Positions 7,834 to 14,404 of a stretch of DNA of 16,460 bases are shown here, one piece after another (the stretch's first letter is position 1; each line of letters begins with the position of its first letter). Below the pieces are notes generated by a model. It saw nothing but the letters and a program-made list of their open reading frames with translations, made no database searches and had not been told where the DNA came from. Location of the stretch: positions 1 to 16,460 of the forward strand of contig JBKHJR010000064.1 in the NCBI GenBank assembly GCA_046537975.1, written 5' to 3'. The translations under genes and the position numbers were made by a program. This DNA is from JAWLDV01 sp046537975 (lineage in GTDB: Bacteria > Desulfobacterota > Desulfobulbia > Desulfobulbales > SURF-16).

Positions 7834-8133
7834 ATGAAGATATTACCGCTGGCTGAAGTACAGAAAGCAGGGGTCGGACAGCTCCAGAAGCAGGCTGAGA
7901 CCGAGTCTCCAGGTACGGGATTTGCCGAAGTCCTTGAGGACTCCATAGAATCTGTTAATCAGCAGATGAATGAAGCCGGAAAGTTAAGAGACGGCCTGAT
8001 AGCCGGGGAACATGCCAATATCCATGAGACCATGATTGCTCTGGAAGAGTCCGGAATATCCTTTAAAATGATGACTAAGGTCCAGCAGAAGGCGATTGAT
8101 GCCTATAAAGAAGTCATGAGGATGAGTCTGTAA
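7834..8133 (+). CDS. fliE: Flagellar hook-basal body complex protein FliE
   Basis: The 99-residue protein matches FliE in length and in its C-terminal half, including SVNQQMNEAGKLRDGLIAGE and NIHETMIALEESGISFKMMTKVQQKAIDAYKEVMRM. FliE is the first rod subunit exported and joins the MS ring to the FlgB/FlgC rod. The gene starts 4 bases after the flgC stop, with a GGGGG-rich ribosome site overlapping the end of flgC. Nothing is unusual in the coding region. Confidence 0.96.
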   Translation: MKILPLAEVQKAGVGQLQKQAETESPGTGFAEVLEDSIESVNQQMNEAGKLRDGLIAGEHANIHETMIALEESGISFKMMTKVQQKAIDAYKEVMRMSL

Positions 8134-8145
8134 GACTTTAAGTCT
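8133..8145 (+). other. Short palindrome just after fliE
   Basis: AGACTTTAAGTCT has 6-base arms around one central base and overlaps the fliE stop codon. As RNA it could fold only a small 5-pair hairpin without a T-tract, so a terminator is unlikely. It might be a protein binding site or chance. Confidence 0.3.
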
Positions 8146-8189
8146 GGGGATCAGGTTTAAAGCATAAGATACTCCGCCCGGCAGGGACT

Positions 8190-8207
8190 CCCTTGAGCCT
8201 GCAAGGG
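8190..8207 (+). other. Hairpin in the fliE-fliF gap
   Basis: CCCTTG (8190-8195) and CAAGGG (8202-8207) can pair across the loop AGCCTG, with one more T-G wobble at the base. No T-run follows, so it is not a simple intrinsic terminator. The 130-base gap is the largest within the flgB-motE unit. The hairpin may tune expression of fliF relative to the rod genes or protect the RNA; this is inference. Confidence 0.4.
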
Positions 8208-8228
8208 GACACTCTTGTGGCTGTCCTG

Positions 8229-8263
8229 GTAATTCAGAATCGGGAATTCAATAATCATAAATT
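8229..8263 (+). repeat. Degenerate 7-base-period array before fliF
   Basis: Five heptamers in phase run up to the fliF ATG: GTAATTC, AGAATCG, GGAATTC, AATAATC and ATAAATT. The shared core is RNAATTC, well kept in the first and third units. The first 11 bases, GTAATTCAGAA, recur exactly before flgB at 6979-6989. It leaves fliF without a recognisable Shine-Dalgarno. Confidence 0.4.
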
Positions 8264-9862
8264 ATGGCTTCACCTAAACAGATATTAAGTCAGACCGCAG
8301 ATACTGTAAAGAACTTGACCACGGCCCAGAAGCTTGTTGCTGCAACACTGCTGATAGCTGTCATGGGGGGGCTGTTGTATTTGTCTCTCATGGAGCCCCA
8401 GAGGAACTATGCCGTGCTGTACAGCGGCCTGGGTCAGAAAGATGCGGCTGCGGTTGTTGATGAACTTAAGTCCCAGGGGATAAGCTACAAGCTTGCTGAA
8501 CAGGGAACTGCTGTTATGGTTCCCCAGGGCGAGGTGCATGAAACCAGGCTGAACCTCGCGGGGCAGGGGCTGCCCAGGGGTGGTAGTGTCGGTTTCGAGG
8601 TCTTTGACAAAAGCAACTTAGGGGCTACTGATTTTGTTCAGAATGTCAACTACCAGAGAGCCATGCAGGGGGAGCTGGCCCGGACCATCAAGGAATTCGG
8701 GGCGGTTCAGGACGCCCGGGTTCATATTGCCCGTCCCAAGCAATCGGTCTTTGTCGAGGAGTCGGAGCCGGTGTCAGCTTCTGTCAGTCTCGGCATGAAT
8801 AATTCCGCGGGACTGAGTGAGCAGGAGATTAAATCGGTGGTGAATCTGGTGGCCGGGGCTGTGCCCCGTTTGTCAGGCGAGGATGTCACTGTTGTTGATA
8901 CTACCGGACGCCTTCTTTATCCAAAGGACGGTATTGATTCCCAGTCCGCCATGGCAGCCAGCAAGTTGAAGTATACCCACGAGATGGAGCGTAACCTGCG
9001 CCATAAACTGGAGAGCATGTTTGATGAGGTTCTGGGAAGAAATAAAGCGGTTGTCCGGGTGAATGCAGATGTTGATTTCAGTGAGGTTGACTCTATCCGG
9101 GAAAGCTATGATCCGGAGGAGCAGGTGGCGCGAAGTGAACAAATAAGCCGGGAACAGGGGGCCAGCGGCGAAAATGCCCAGGGAATTCCCGGGGTAAAGG
9201 GGGAGTTGGCCACTGCTGTTCAGTCTGAAGATGGCGAGGATAACGGGAAAGGATTCTCCCGGGAAAATGAAGTTAGAAACTACGAGATAAGCAGTGAGGT
9301 CGTTAACATAAAAGAAGAGGTAGGTTCCATCGAGAGAGTATCAGTTGCCGTTATGGTTGACGGGACCTATAAAGAGGTTGATGAGGAAGGTGAAGTCGTA
9401 AGGGAGTATGAACCCAGATCATCTGAAGACATAGACTGGTTGACCAGAATGACCAAGAATGCTATTGGTTTTAGTGAAGACAGGGGAGACCAGGTAGAAG
9501 TGGCGAACATGCAGTTTAAGTCAATAGAAAAACCTGAGGAAATGGCTCCGGATGCCATGGAGAAGTGGCAGACTCTGGTAGAGCGTGCTATAATGCCGGT
9601 ATTAACCCTGGTGGCAATTCTTGGTTTTTTCCTTTTTGTGGTACGTCCCTTTATTAAGCTGCTGGCCTCTCAGAAGGAAGAAAGCGCCCGGCTGGCAAGA
9701 GAGGCGGTAGAATTCGGCTCTGAAGAGGAAAGTGAGGAAGAGGAGGATATAGGGTTGAAGCCCCGGGGGATGACGGACAGGGAAAGGATTTATAAACTGG
9801 CCCAGAGTGACCCGGATCGGGCTGCTGATCTGGTTAGACGCTGGTTGAGGGAAGGAGAGTGA
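8264..9862 (+). CDS. fliF: Flagellar MS-ring protein FliF
   Basis: The 532-residue protein has two membrane segments (about 23-43 and 442-462) flanking a large periplasmic region. The first ring-building motif (about 46-105) includes YAVLYSGLGQKDAAAVVDEL and the second (about 120-215) includes FVQNVNYQRAMQGELARTI. A third domain with an acidic, Gly-rich insertion (about 285-335) is the beta-collar region. The cytoplasmic tail ends in IYKLAQSDPDRAADLVRRWL, the FliG-binding helix. FliF oligomerises in the inner membrane to form the MS ring around the export gate. The length is normal. No good Shine-Dalgarno precedes the ATG, because a heptamer array occupies that place. Confidence 0.97.
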   Translation: MASPKQILSQTADTVKNLTTAQKLVAATLLIAVMGGLLYLSLMEPQRNYAVLYSGLGQKDAAAVVDELKSQGISYKLAEQGTAVMVPQGEVHETRLNLAGQGLPRGGSVGFEVFDKSNLGATDFVQNVNYQRAMQGELARTIKEFGAVQDARVHIARPKQSVFVEESEPVSASVSLGMNNSAGLSEQEIKSVVNLVAGAVPRLSGEDVTVVDTTGRLLYPKDGIDSQSAMAASKLKYTHEMERNLRHKLESMFDEVLGRNKAVVRVNADVDFSEVDSIRESYDPEEQVARSEQISREQGASGENAQGIPGVKGELATAVQSEDGEDNGKGFSRENEVRNYEISSEVVNIKEEVGSIERVSVAVMVDGTYKEVDEEGEVVREYEPRSSEDIDWLTRMTKNAIGFSEDRGDQVEVANMQFKSIEKPEEMAPDAMEKWQTLVERAIMPVLTLVAILGFFLFVVRPFIKLLASQKEESARLAREAVEFGSEEESEEEEDIGLKPRGMTDRERIYKLAQSDPDRAADLVRRWLREGE

Positions 9863-9869
9863 CTCAGGT

Positions 9870-10892
9870 ATGGTTCGCCCCAAAGGAGGATCAGAAGACA
9901 ATTTAACAGGTCCGGAAAAGGCTGCGGTCTTTCTTCTTACTCTTGGAGATGATTTTACTTCCCAGGTCTTCAAGCGCCTTGATGATGAAGAGATAAGGAC
10001 TGTCGGACGCCAGATGTCCAGAATTGACCGGGTGGATAAGGAAGATGTTGCCGCCCTGCTCAGCGAGTTCCGCAGTGATAAGGGAGGGGATGAGATCTAT
10101 CTTTCCGGGACTGAAATGCTTGAGAATGCCCTGAAATCCGCGGTCCCCTCGGATAAGGCCAGTTCGATCCTCAATGATATTCGCTCCGACTGGAGGGTCA
10201 CTCTGTTCCAGAAGGCCAGAAAACTTGAACCCAAGGTGCTTCAAAACTTCCTGCGCAATGAGCATCCCCAGACCGTAGCCCTGGTGCTTTCAGTCCTGGA
10301 AACCGGCCAGGCTGCGGAAATTTTGGCTGAACTGGAAGAAGATGTCCAGATTGAGGTGGTAATGAGAATGGCGGAGCTGGACAAGGTAAGTCCTGATATC
10401 CTGGTGGATGTAGACCGGGTTCTCCAGGAGGAGCTTTTGGCTGTCGAGGGTATGGAGGGTCAGCGCCTGGGAGGAGTGGAATCGGTTGCCGAGGTCCTGA
10501 ACAACGTGGACCGCTCCCTGGAAAGCCATGTACTTGAAGGTGTAGAGGAGCAGCGTGAGGGACTGGCTGAAGAGATCCGCCGGCTCATGTTTGTTTTTGA
10601 GGATTTGTTGCAGATTGATGATCGTGGCATGATGGCCATCCTCAAGGAGATATCTACCGATGATCTCAAACTGGCCCTTAAAACTGCTTCCGATGAGCTC
10701 AAGGAGAGGATTTTTGCCAATATGTCCTCCAGGGCCGTGGAGATGCTCAAGGAGGATATGGAGGTCATGGGGCCCACCAGAGTCAAGGATGTTGAAGCGG
10801 CCCAGCAATCCATTATCCAGGTGGCTAAGCGCCTGGAGAGTGAAGGTAAAGTAATGCTGGTAACTGCCGGGGCAGAGGAAGAGTTTGTCTGA
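9870..10892 (+). CDS. fliG: Flagellar rotor switch protein FliG
   Basis: The 340-residue protein shows all three FliG domains. The N-terminal FliF-binding domain (about 10-100) starts LTGPEKAAVFLLTLG. The middle domain (about 110-190) carries the EHPQ motif (131-134) in NEHPQTVALVLS. The C-terminal domain (about 200-335) contains MFVFEDL (240-246) and the charged torque helix DDLKLALKTASDELKERIF (about 264-282). FliG transmits stator force to the rotor and sets direction with FliM. AAGGAGAG lies about 10 bases before the ATG. The gene follows fliF by 7 bases and overlaps fliH by 8 bases. Confidence 0.98.
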   Translation: MVRPKGGSEDNLTGPEKAAVFLLTLGDDFTSQVFKRLDDEEIRTVGRQMSRIDRVDKEDVAALLSEFRSDKGGDEIYLSGTEMLENALKSAVPSDKASSILNDIRSDWRVTLFQKARKLEPKVLQNFLRNEHPQTVALVLSVLETGQAAEILAELEEDVQIEVVMRMAELDKVSPDILVDVDRVLQEELLAVEGMEGQRLGGVESVAEVLNNVDRSLESHVLEGVEEQREGLAEEIRRLMFVFEDLLQIDDRGMMAILKEISTDDLKLALKTASDELKERIFANMSSRAVEMLKEDMEVMGPTRVKDVEAAQQSIIQVAKRLESEGKVMLVTAGAEEEFV

Positions 10893-11658
10893 TCCGATTG
10901 AAATTAATAGAATATATGGTGGCCTGGAAGAGGATGAGTTCGTCTCTTATGACAGTCTGGCCGGAGGAAGCTCTGATCCGGGAGAAAATGGAGCTGAAAA
11001 CGAAGATGGTGGTGCTCCCGGCAATAGCCCCAAAAGAGGTAGCCGATCTGAAACGGAAGAGATCTTAAGGCAGGCCCGGGAAGAACGGGACAGGATGCTG
11101 GCGGAACAGGAAGAGCTGAAACAGAAGGCTTATGAAGAGGGTTTTGCCAGTGGCCGGGAAGAAGGGCGGAGGAAAGGGAGAGAGGAATATTCCGAGAAGA
11201 TAAGTTTAACCGCCGACCTTATCAACGAACTGGCTGAGGCTCGTGAAAACCTTGTAGGGAAATATGAAGCAGAAATTCTGGAACTGATCAAAGTAATGGT
11301 TGAACGTCTTGTCCAGCAGGAGATCTCACAGGATAAAGGGGCTCTCAGGAACATATTAAAAAGTGCCCTGGAATACATTGTTGAAAGTTCCACGGTTACC
11401 GTCAAACTCAACAGGGCTGATATTGAACGGTTGAGCGCTGATGGTGAGGAGAGCGGGATTTTGGCGGGCGAGGGAAGAAGATCTGTGGAACTGGTTGAGG
11501 ACGAGGCAATCTCTGCCGGGGGTTGTTTGATAGTGACCGGCAGCGGCGAGGTGGATGCCACCCTGGAAAACCGCAGGGATCTTCTTTTTGCTTCGGTGGA
11601 TAAGGCCTTGGGGGATCAGAAGTCAGAGGTCAGTGATCAGGAGGCGGAAGATGGATAA
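10885..11658 (+). CDS. fliH: Flagellar export ATPase regulator FliH
   Basis: The 257-residue protein has an acidic, Gly-rich N-terminus, a charged helix and a heptad-4 Gly series from A82 through G86, G90, G94 and G98. This is the AxxxGxxxG pattern known in FliH/SctL. The C-terminal domain (about 105-243) holds LVQQEIS and the conserved GGCLIVTGSGEVDATLENR. FliH dimers bind FliI, restrain its ATPase activity and tether it to the C-ring and export gate. The start is TTG at 10885 inside the end of fliG, with GAGGAAGAG just upstream; no better start is seen before the conserved part. The last 14 residues are coded by a heptamer repeat array and look like an added tail. Confidence 0.92.
   Translation: MSDPIEINRIYGGLEEDEFVSYDSLAGGSSDPGENGAENEDGGAPGNSPKRGSRSETEEILRQAREERDRMLAEQEELKQKAYEEGFASGREEGRRKGREEYSEKISLTADLINELAEARENLVGKYEAEILELIKVMVERLVQQEISQDKGALRNILKSALEYIVESSTVTVKLNRADIERLSADGEESGILAGEGRRSVELVEDEAISAGGCLIVTGSGEVDATLENRRDLLFASVDKALGDQKSEVSDQEAEDG
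11614..11648 (+). repeat. Degenerate 7-base-period array inside the fliH end
   Basis: Heptamers in phase (GATCAGA, AGTCAGA, GGTCAGT, GATCAGG, AGGCGGA) share the core RRTCAGA, and four of the five units are close. The array encodes the polar FliH tail from residue 244 on. Because 7 is not a multiple of 3, successive copies are read in different frames and the amino acid sequence does not look repeated. Confidence 0.55.
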
Positions 11659-11706
11659 TAACTTCGGGAGAGCAGCTCGCCGGGCTATATACCATTTACA
11701 GATATT

Positions 11707-13017
11707 ATGATAAGTTTTCCAGCTGCTATTGAGGCGGCAGGATCAGAGAGTCTGATCTCGGTTCGGGGCCGGGTAAATCAGGTCATCGGCATGGTGATTG
11801 AAGGACACTTGCCCGGTGTGCCTGTGGGCAGTATTTGCATGATTGACGTCCACCGGGGCAATACCAGGGTGGCCGCGGAAGTGGTCGGTTTTCGGGAGGG
11901 AGCTACTCTGTTGATGCCGCTTGGTTCCATGCAGGGAGTGGAGCCCGGCAGCGAGATAACCTTCCTGGATAGGGAGGCCAGGGTTCCTGTCTCGGAAGCC
12001 CTTTTAGGCAGGGTTATAGACGGCCTGGGGCGGCCCATGGACGGCAAGGGGCCGTTGAATGCTGAACAGGATTATCCCCTCTACGCCGAGCCCCTGAATC
12101 CCCTGGAACGGGAAAGGATCGCAGGGCCGCTTGATGTGGGAGTCAGGCCTATAAATGGCCTTCTCACCCTGGGTAAAGGCCAGCGGATCAGTATAATGGC
12201 GGGATCCGGGGTGGGCAAAAGCACCCTGCTCGGCATGATAGCCAGACATACTGCCGCTGATATCAGTGTCATCGCTCTGGTAGGTGAACGGGGCCGGGAA
12301 GTCAAGGATTTTATTGAAAAGGAACTGGGGCCGGAAGGGATGGCCCGTTCCGTTATAGTTGTGGCTACCTCTGATAGTCCGCCCCTGGTCAGGATGCGCG
12401 GGGCTTATCTGGCCATGGCCATTTCCGAATTTTTCCGTGATCAGAACCGGGATGTCATAATGATGATGGACTCGGTAACCCGTTTTGCCATGTCCGGCAG
12501 GGAGGTGGGCCTGGCTATCGGGGAGCCCCCTACTTCAAGGGGCTATACGCCATCGGTGTTTTCCCAGCTGCCCCGCCTCCTGGAACGTTCCGGCACCTGT
12601 GAAAACAAAGGAAGTATCACCGGAATATATACGGTACTGGTGGAAGGCGATGATATGAATGAACCCATTGCCGATGCCGTACGTTCCATCGTGGACGGCC
12701 ATATCGTCCTGGATCGGAATCTGGCCGGTCAGGGTCATTATCCCGCAATTGCAATAACCGAGAGCATCAGCCGCTGTATGGTTGATGTGGTGCCGGAAGA
12801 GCATATTAAGGCGGCCCGGCGTTTCCTGGAGATCTATTCCACTTATCGCCGCTCCGAGGACCTGATTAATATAGGGGCCTATGTCAAGGGTTCCAATCCT
12901 AAAATTGATCAGGCAATCAAGGTGATTGACAGCTTTAACGATTATTTGAAGCAGGAAGTCCAGAGCAAAGTCGATTTGGCCCGAAGCAGGCGGGATCTTA
13001 TGGATTTGACAAAATAG
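11707..13017 (+). CDS. fliI: Flagellum-specific ATPase FliI
   Basis: The 436-residue protein is an F1-beta-like type III export ATPase. An N-terminal beta-barrel region (about 18-90) contains VRGRVNQVIGMVIEG. Walker A is GSGVGKST (166-173), the catalytic Glu is in GERGRE (Glu194), and Walker B is VIMMMDSVTRF (250-260). The family block GEPPTSRGYTPSVFSQLPRL spans 272-291. FliI hexamers at the base of the export gate unload chaperone-substrate complexes. An in-frame stop at 11659 excludes a longer form, and no other start codon lies before the ATG at 11707. The Shine-Dalgarno is weak. Confidence 0.98.
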   Translation: MISFPAAIEAAGSESLISVRGRVNQVIGMVIEGHLPGVPVGSICMIDVHRGNTRVAAEVVGFREGATLLMPLGSMQGVEPGSEITFLDREARVPVSEALLGRVIDGLGRPMDGKGPLNAEQDYPLYAEPLNPLERERIAGPLDVGVRPINGLLTLGKGQRISIMAGSGVGKSTLLGMIARHTAADISVIALVGERGREVKDFIEKELGPEGMARSVIVVATSDSPPLVRMRGAYLAMAISEFFRDQNRDVIMMMDSVTRFAMSGREVGLAIGEPPTSRGYTPSVFSQLPRLLERSGTCENKGSITGIYTVLVEGDDMNEPIADAVRSIVDGHIVLDRNLAGQGHYPAIAITESISRCMVDVVPEEHIKAARRFLEIYSTYRRSEDLINIGAYVKGSNPKIDQAIKVIDSFNDYLKQEVQSKVDLARSRRDLMDLTK

Positions 13018-13026
13018 GCTCTTTGG

Positions 13027-13054
13027 TTGAACTCTGAACCTTAAACCCGGAAAC
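13027..13054 (+). repeat. Degenerate 7-base-period array between fliI and fliJ
   Basis: Four heptamers (TTGAACT, CTGAACC, TTAAACC, CGGAAAC) in phase share the core YTGAACC. They fill most of the 42-base fliI-fliJ gap. No Shine-Dalgarno is visible between the array and the fliJ ATG at 13060. Confidence 0.5.
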
Positions 13055-13059
13055 TCGCC

Positions 13060-13497
13060 ATGGCTTTTAACTTCAGGTTTGCCTCCCTTCTCAGGGTAAG
13101 AGAGAATCTGGAAGAAGAACTCCAGCTCAAATTGGCTCGCGAACAGGCAGTTCTGAAAGGGCACCAGGACCAGCTTGCTGAATTGCGGGACCAGCGCCGG
13201 CAGATGCTGGCTGACATGGAGGAGCGCAAGAAAAAAAGTATTTCCGGTTCTCTTTTCATGCACTATATGAACGGCATAAGGTCCAAGGAACTGGAGATAG
13301 TTATGCAGGAGAATACCGTAGCCTCCCAGGAAAAGGTGATTTCAGAACTTAGAGGTCAGCTGGTCGAGGCCATGAAAAAGCGTAAGACCATGGAGGTGAT
13401 CAAGGAAAGGGACTGGCGCAATTATCTCCATGAATTCAAGAGGCAGGAGCAGAATTCAAATGATGAACAGGCTGTGCTCCGTTACGGTCGGGGGTAA
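13060..13497 (+). CDS. fliJ: Flagellar export coiled-coil protein FliJ
   Basis: The 145-residue protein begins FNFRFASLLRVRENLEEELQ, the usual FliJ opening, and is charged, helical and coiled-coil throughout without membrane segments. FliJ sits in the FliI hexamer like the gamma subunit of F1-ATPase, contacts FlhA and helps recycle export chaperones. Length and position just after fliI are typical. Sequence conservation is low in this family, so the call rests on opening motif, shape and context. Confidence 0.93.
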   Translation: MAFNFRFASLLRVRENLEEELQLKLAREQAVLKGHQDQLAELRDQRRQMLADMEERKKKSISGSLFMHYMNGIRSKELEIVMQENTVASQEKVISELRGQLVEAMKKRKTMEVIKERDWRNYLHEFKRQEQNSNDEQAVLRYGRG

Positions 13498-13503
13498 TCA
13501 CGA

Positions 13504-13623
13504 ATGATGATGTATAAATTTAAGCAGGCTGTTTTGGAAATGGAACCCTTAAAAGTCACGCCTTGCTTGGCACTCATCTTTTATCCGACATCTGAATCCC
13601 GAAATCTGACGCCTGTGCCATGA
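13504..13623 (+). CDS. Possible 39-residue open reading frame coupled to motE
   Basis: An ATG at 13504, followed by two more ATG codons, opens a 39-codon frame whose TGA at 13621-13623 overlaps the motE ATG as ATGA. GGGGG lies about 9 bases upstream as a possible ribosome site. No domain, membrane segment or known family is recognised. Its last third lies in a degenerate heptamer array, which suggests repeat-derived sequence rather than selected protein. It may serve as a translational leader for motE or be chance. Confidence 0.25.
   Translation: MMMYKFKQAVLEMEPLKVTPCLALIFYPTSESRNLTPVP
13584..13618 (+). repeat. Degenerate 7-base-period array before motE
   Basis: Five heptamers (TCCGACA, TCTGAAT, CCCGAAA, TCTGACG, CCTGTGC) are in phase, with core YCYGAAA and a poor last unit. 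The array ends one base before the motE ATG. No Shine-Dalgarno is visible, as at fliF and fliJ. Confidence 0.45.
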
Positions 13624-14102
13624 AGAGACTGTTTTTTCTTTTATTAATCCTGATCGTACCTTTTCCCGCCATATCCCAGGATAGGGACAATAATAACCCA
13701 GTGGATGTCTCCTTTTCTGATAGGGAGTGCGCCGCAGCCTTTGAGGCCAGGAAAAAGAAGCTGGCCGCCCGGGCGGATCAACTCGACCAGCGGGAGGAAA
13801 TGCTTAAGGACCTGGAAGAGGAACTGGACCAAAAGATTGCCAGGTGGGAAGAACTCCAGAAAGATCTGGACCGGAAACTGGCCCGGTTTCAGGAAAAGGC
13901 TGATAAAGATTTTGATAATCTTGTCGAGGTCTACAGCACTATGAGAGCATCCAAAGCGGCCCCTCTTTTAAACGGCATGAGCAGTGAAAATGCCGCCCGG
14001 ATCCTCAAGGGCATGGACAGCGAAAAAGTCGCTGATATTGTTCCCAGGATGGATGGGGAAAAGGCGGTTGAGATAAGCCGTCTTATGGGCCGCCTGAAAT
14101 AA
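13620..14102 (+). CDS. motE: MotE-family periplasmic flagellar motor protein
   Basis: The 160-residue protein has a signal peptide (about 1-19, KRLFFLLLILIVPFPAIS) and a coiled coil (about 42-95). It ends in a C-terminal domain related to MgtE_N/FliG repeats (about 105-160), where units like LLNGMSSENAARILKGM and KVADIVPRMDGEKAVEI recur. MotE proteins act in the periplasm near the stator; in Sinorhizobium MotE is a chaperone for MotC, and the spirochete homologue FlbB organises the motor collar. Genes of this type commonly follow fliJ. The exact role here is inferred. It is the last gene of the flgB transcription unit as far as can be judged. Confidence 0.85.
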   Translation: MKRLFFLLLILIVPFPAISQDRDNNNPVDVSFSDRECAAAFEARKKKLAARADQLDQREEMLKDLEEELDQKIARWEELQKDLDRKLARFQEKADKDFDNLVEVYSTMRASKAAPLLNGMSSENAARILKGMDSEKVADIVPRMDGEKAVEISRLMGRLK

Positions 14103-14104
14103 AA

Positions 14105-14121
14105 CTAAGGATTAGATTTTT
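14105..14121 (+). terminator. Weak terminator candidate after motE
   Basis: CTAA (14105-14108) pairs with TTAG (14112-14115) over a 3-base loop, then comes ATTTTTT. Flanking A and T runs could extend the stem past one mismatch. The stem is short and AT-rich, so termination would be inefficient. Confidence 0.28.
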
Positions 14122-14159
14122 TATTATTTATGATCAAGTAGGTAAAAAGTTCACTCCTG

Positions 14160-14179
14160 TTTTTCCGGAAAAGGAAAAA
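14160..14179 (+). other. AT-rich hairpin between motE and fliK
   Basis: A 7-base stem, TTTTTCC with GGAAAAA, encloses the loop GGAAAA. Only TTT follows, so it does not look like an efficient terminator. It may help separate the two flagellar transcription units. Confidence 0.35.
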
Positions 14180-14295
14180 TTTGCCATTACCCCCATCCCG
14201 CTTTCCGCTAATCTCTTATCACCTTCCACTCAATTAACCGCTTATACCGCCTCCTCACCTTTAAAATGCCTTATATCTTTTAAGTAAGATTGTAT

Positions 14296-14311
14296 TGGCA
14301 TCAGGTTTGCA
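14296..14311 (+). promoter_or_regulatory. Sigma-54 promoter of the fliK-flgD operon
   Basis: TGGCATCAGGTTTGCA has both the -24 and -12 elements with the correct 10-base GG to GC spacing. It shares the T at position 6 with the flgB promoter; position 7 is C instead of a purine. Transcription would begin near 14322, giving a leader of about 83-92 bases, close to that of flgB. It marks a second unit, probably under the same activators. Confidence 0.85.
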
Positions 14312-14404
14312 AAAAAATCAGGTCAAAACAATTATACCAATATTGCCTTACATAATCTGTCTCCTCCCATTCCGGGGGTAAAGGCAGGTACGGGCATTCC
14401 GGAG

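Larger units (their letters stand above)
14103..14404 (+). other. 302-base gap between motE and fliK
   Basis: No convincing gene lies here. It begins with a small hairpin, CTAA-GGA-TTAG (14105-14115), followed by a T-rich stretch; this is a weak terminator candidate. TTTTTCC (14160-14166) and GGAAAAA (14173-14179) form a second hairpin. A pyrimidine-rich, featureless stretch spans about 14185-14260. A sigma-54 promoter follows at 14296. CATTCCGG occurs twice, 27 bases apart (14368 and 14395), the second copy running into the fliK ribosome site. Confidence 0.6.

Noticed and set aside
12535..13263. A 242-codon minus-strand open frame opposite the fliI end and fliJ
   Set aside because: It lies wholly opposite two securely identified genes, has no recognisable domain and no ribosome site; long antisense frames like this arise from codon bias.
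13568..13583. TGGCAC before motE as a third sigma-54 promoter
   Set aside because: The -24 half is perfect, but the -12 half reads TTTTA and lacks the essential GC, so it should not bind sigma-54 polymerase.
14105..14179. A strong intrinsic terminator after motE
   Set aside because: Both hairpins are short and AT-rich, and only the first has a T-run, so only a weak candidate can be claimed.
14130..14186. A 17-codon minus-strand frame starting with ATG near 14186, preceded by GGGGG
   Set aside because: It is too short to judge, overlaps a hairpin and has no family or coupling evidence.
14259..14283. TTAAAA/TTTTAA inverted repeat upstream of the fliK promoter as an activator site
   Set aside because: The arms are 6 AT-only bases, common by chance in AT-rich sequence, and no matching copy is seen upstream of the flgB promoter.
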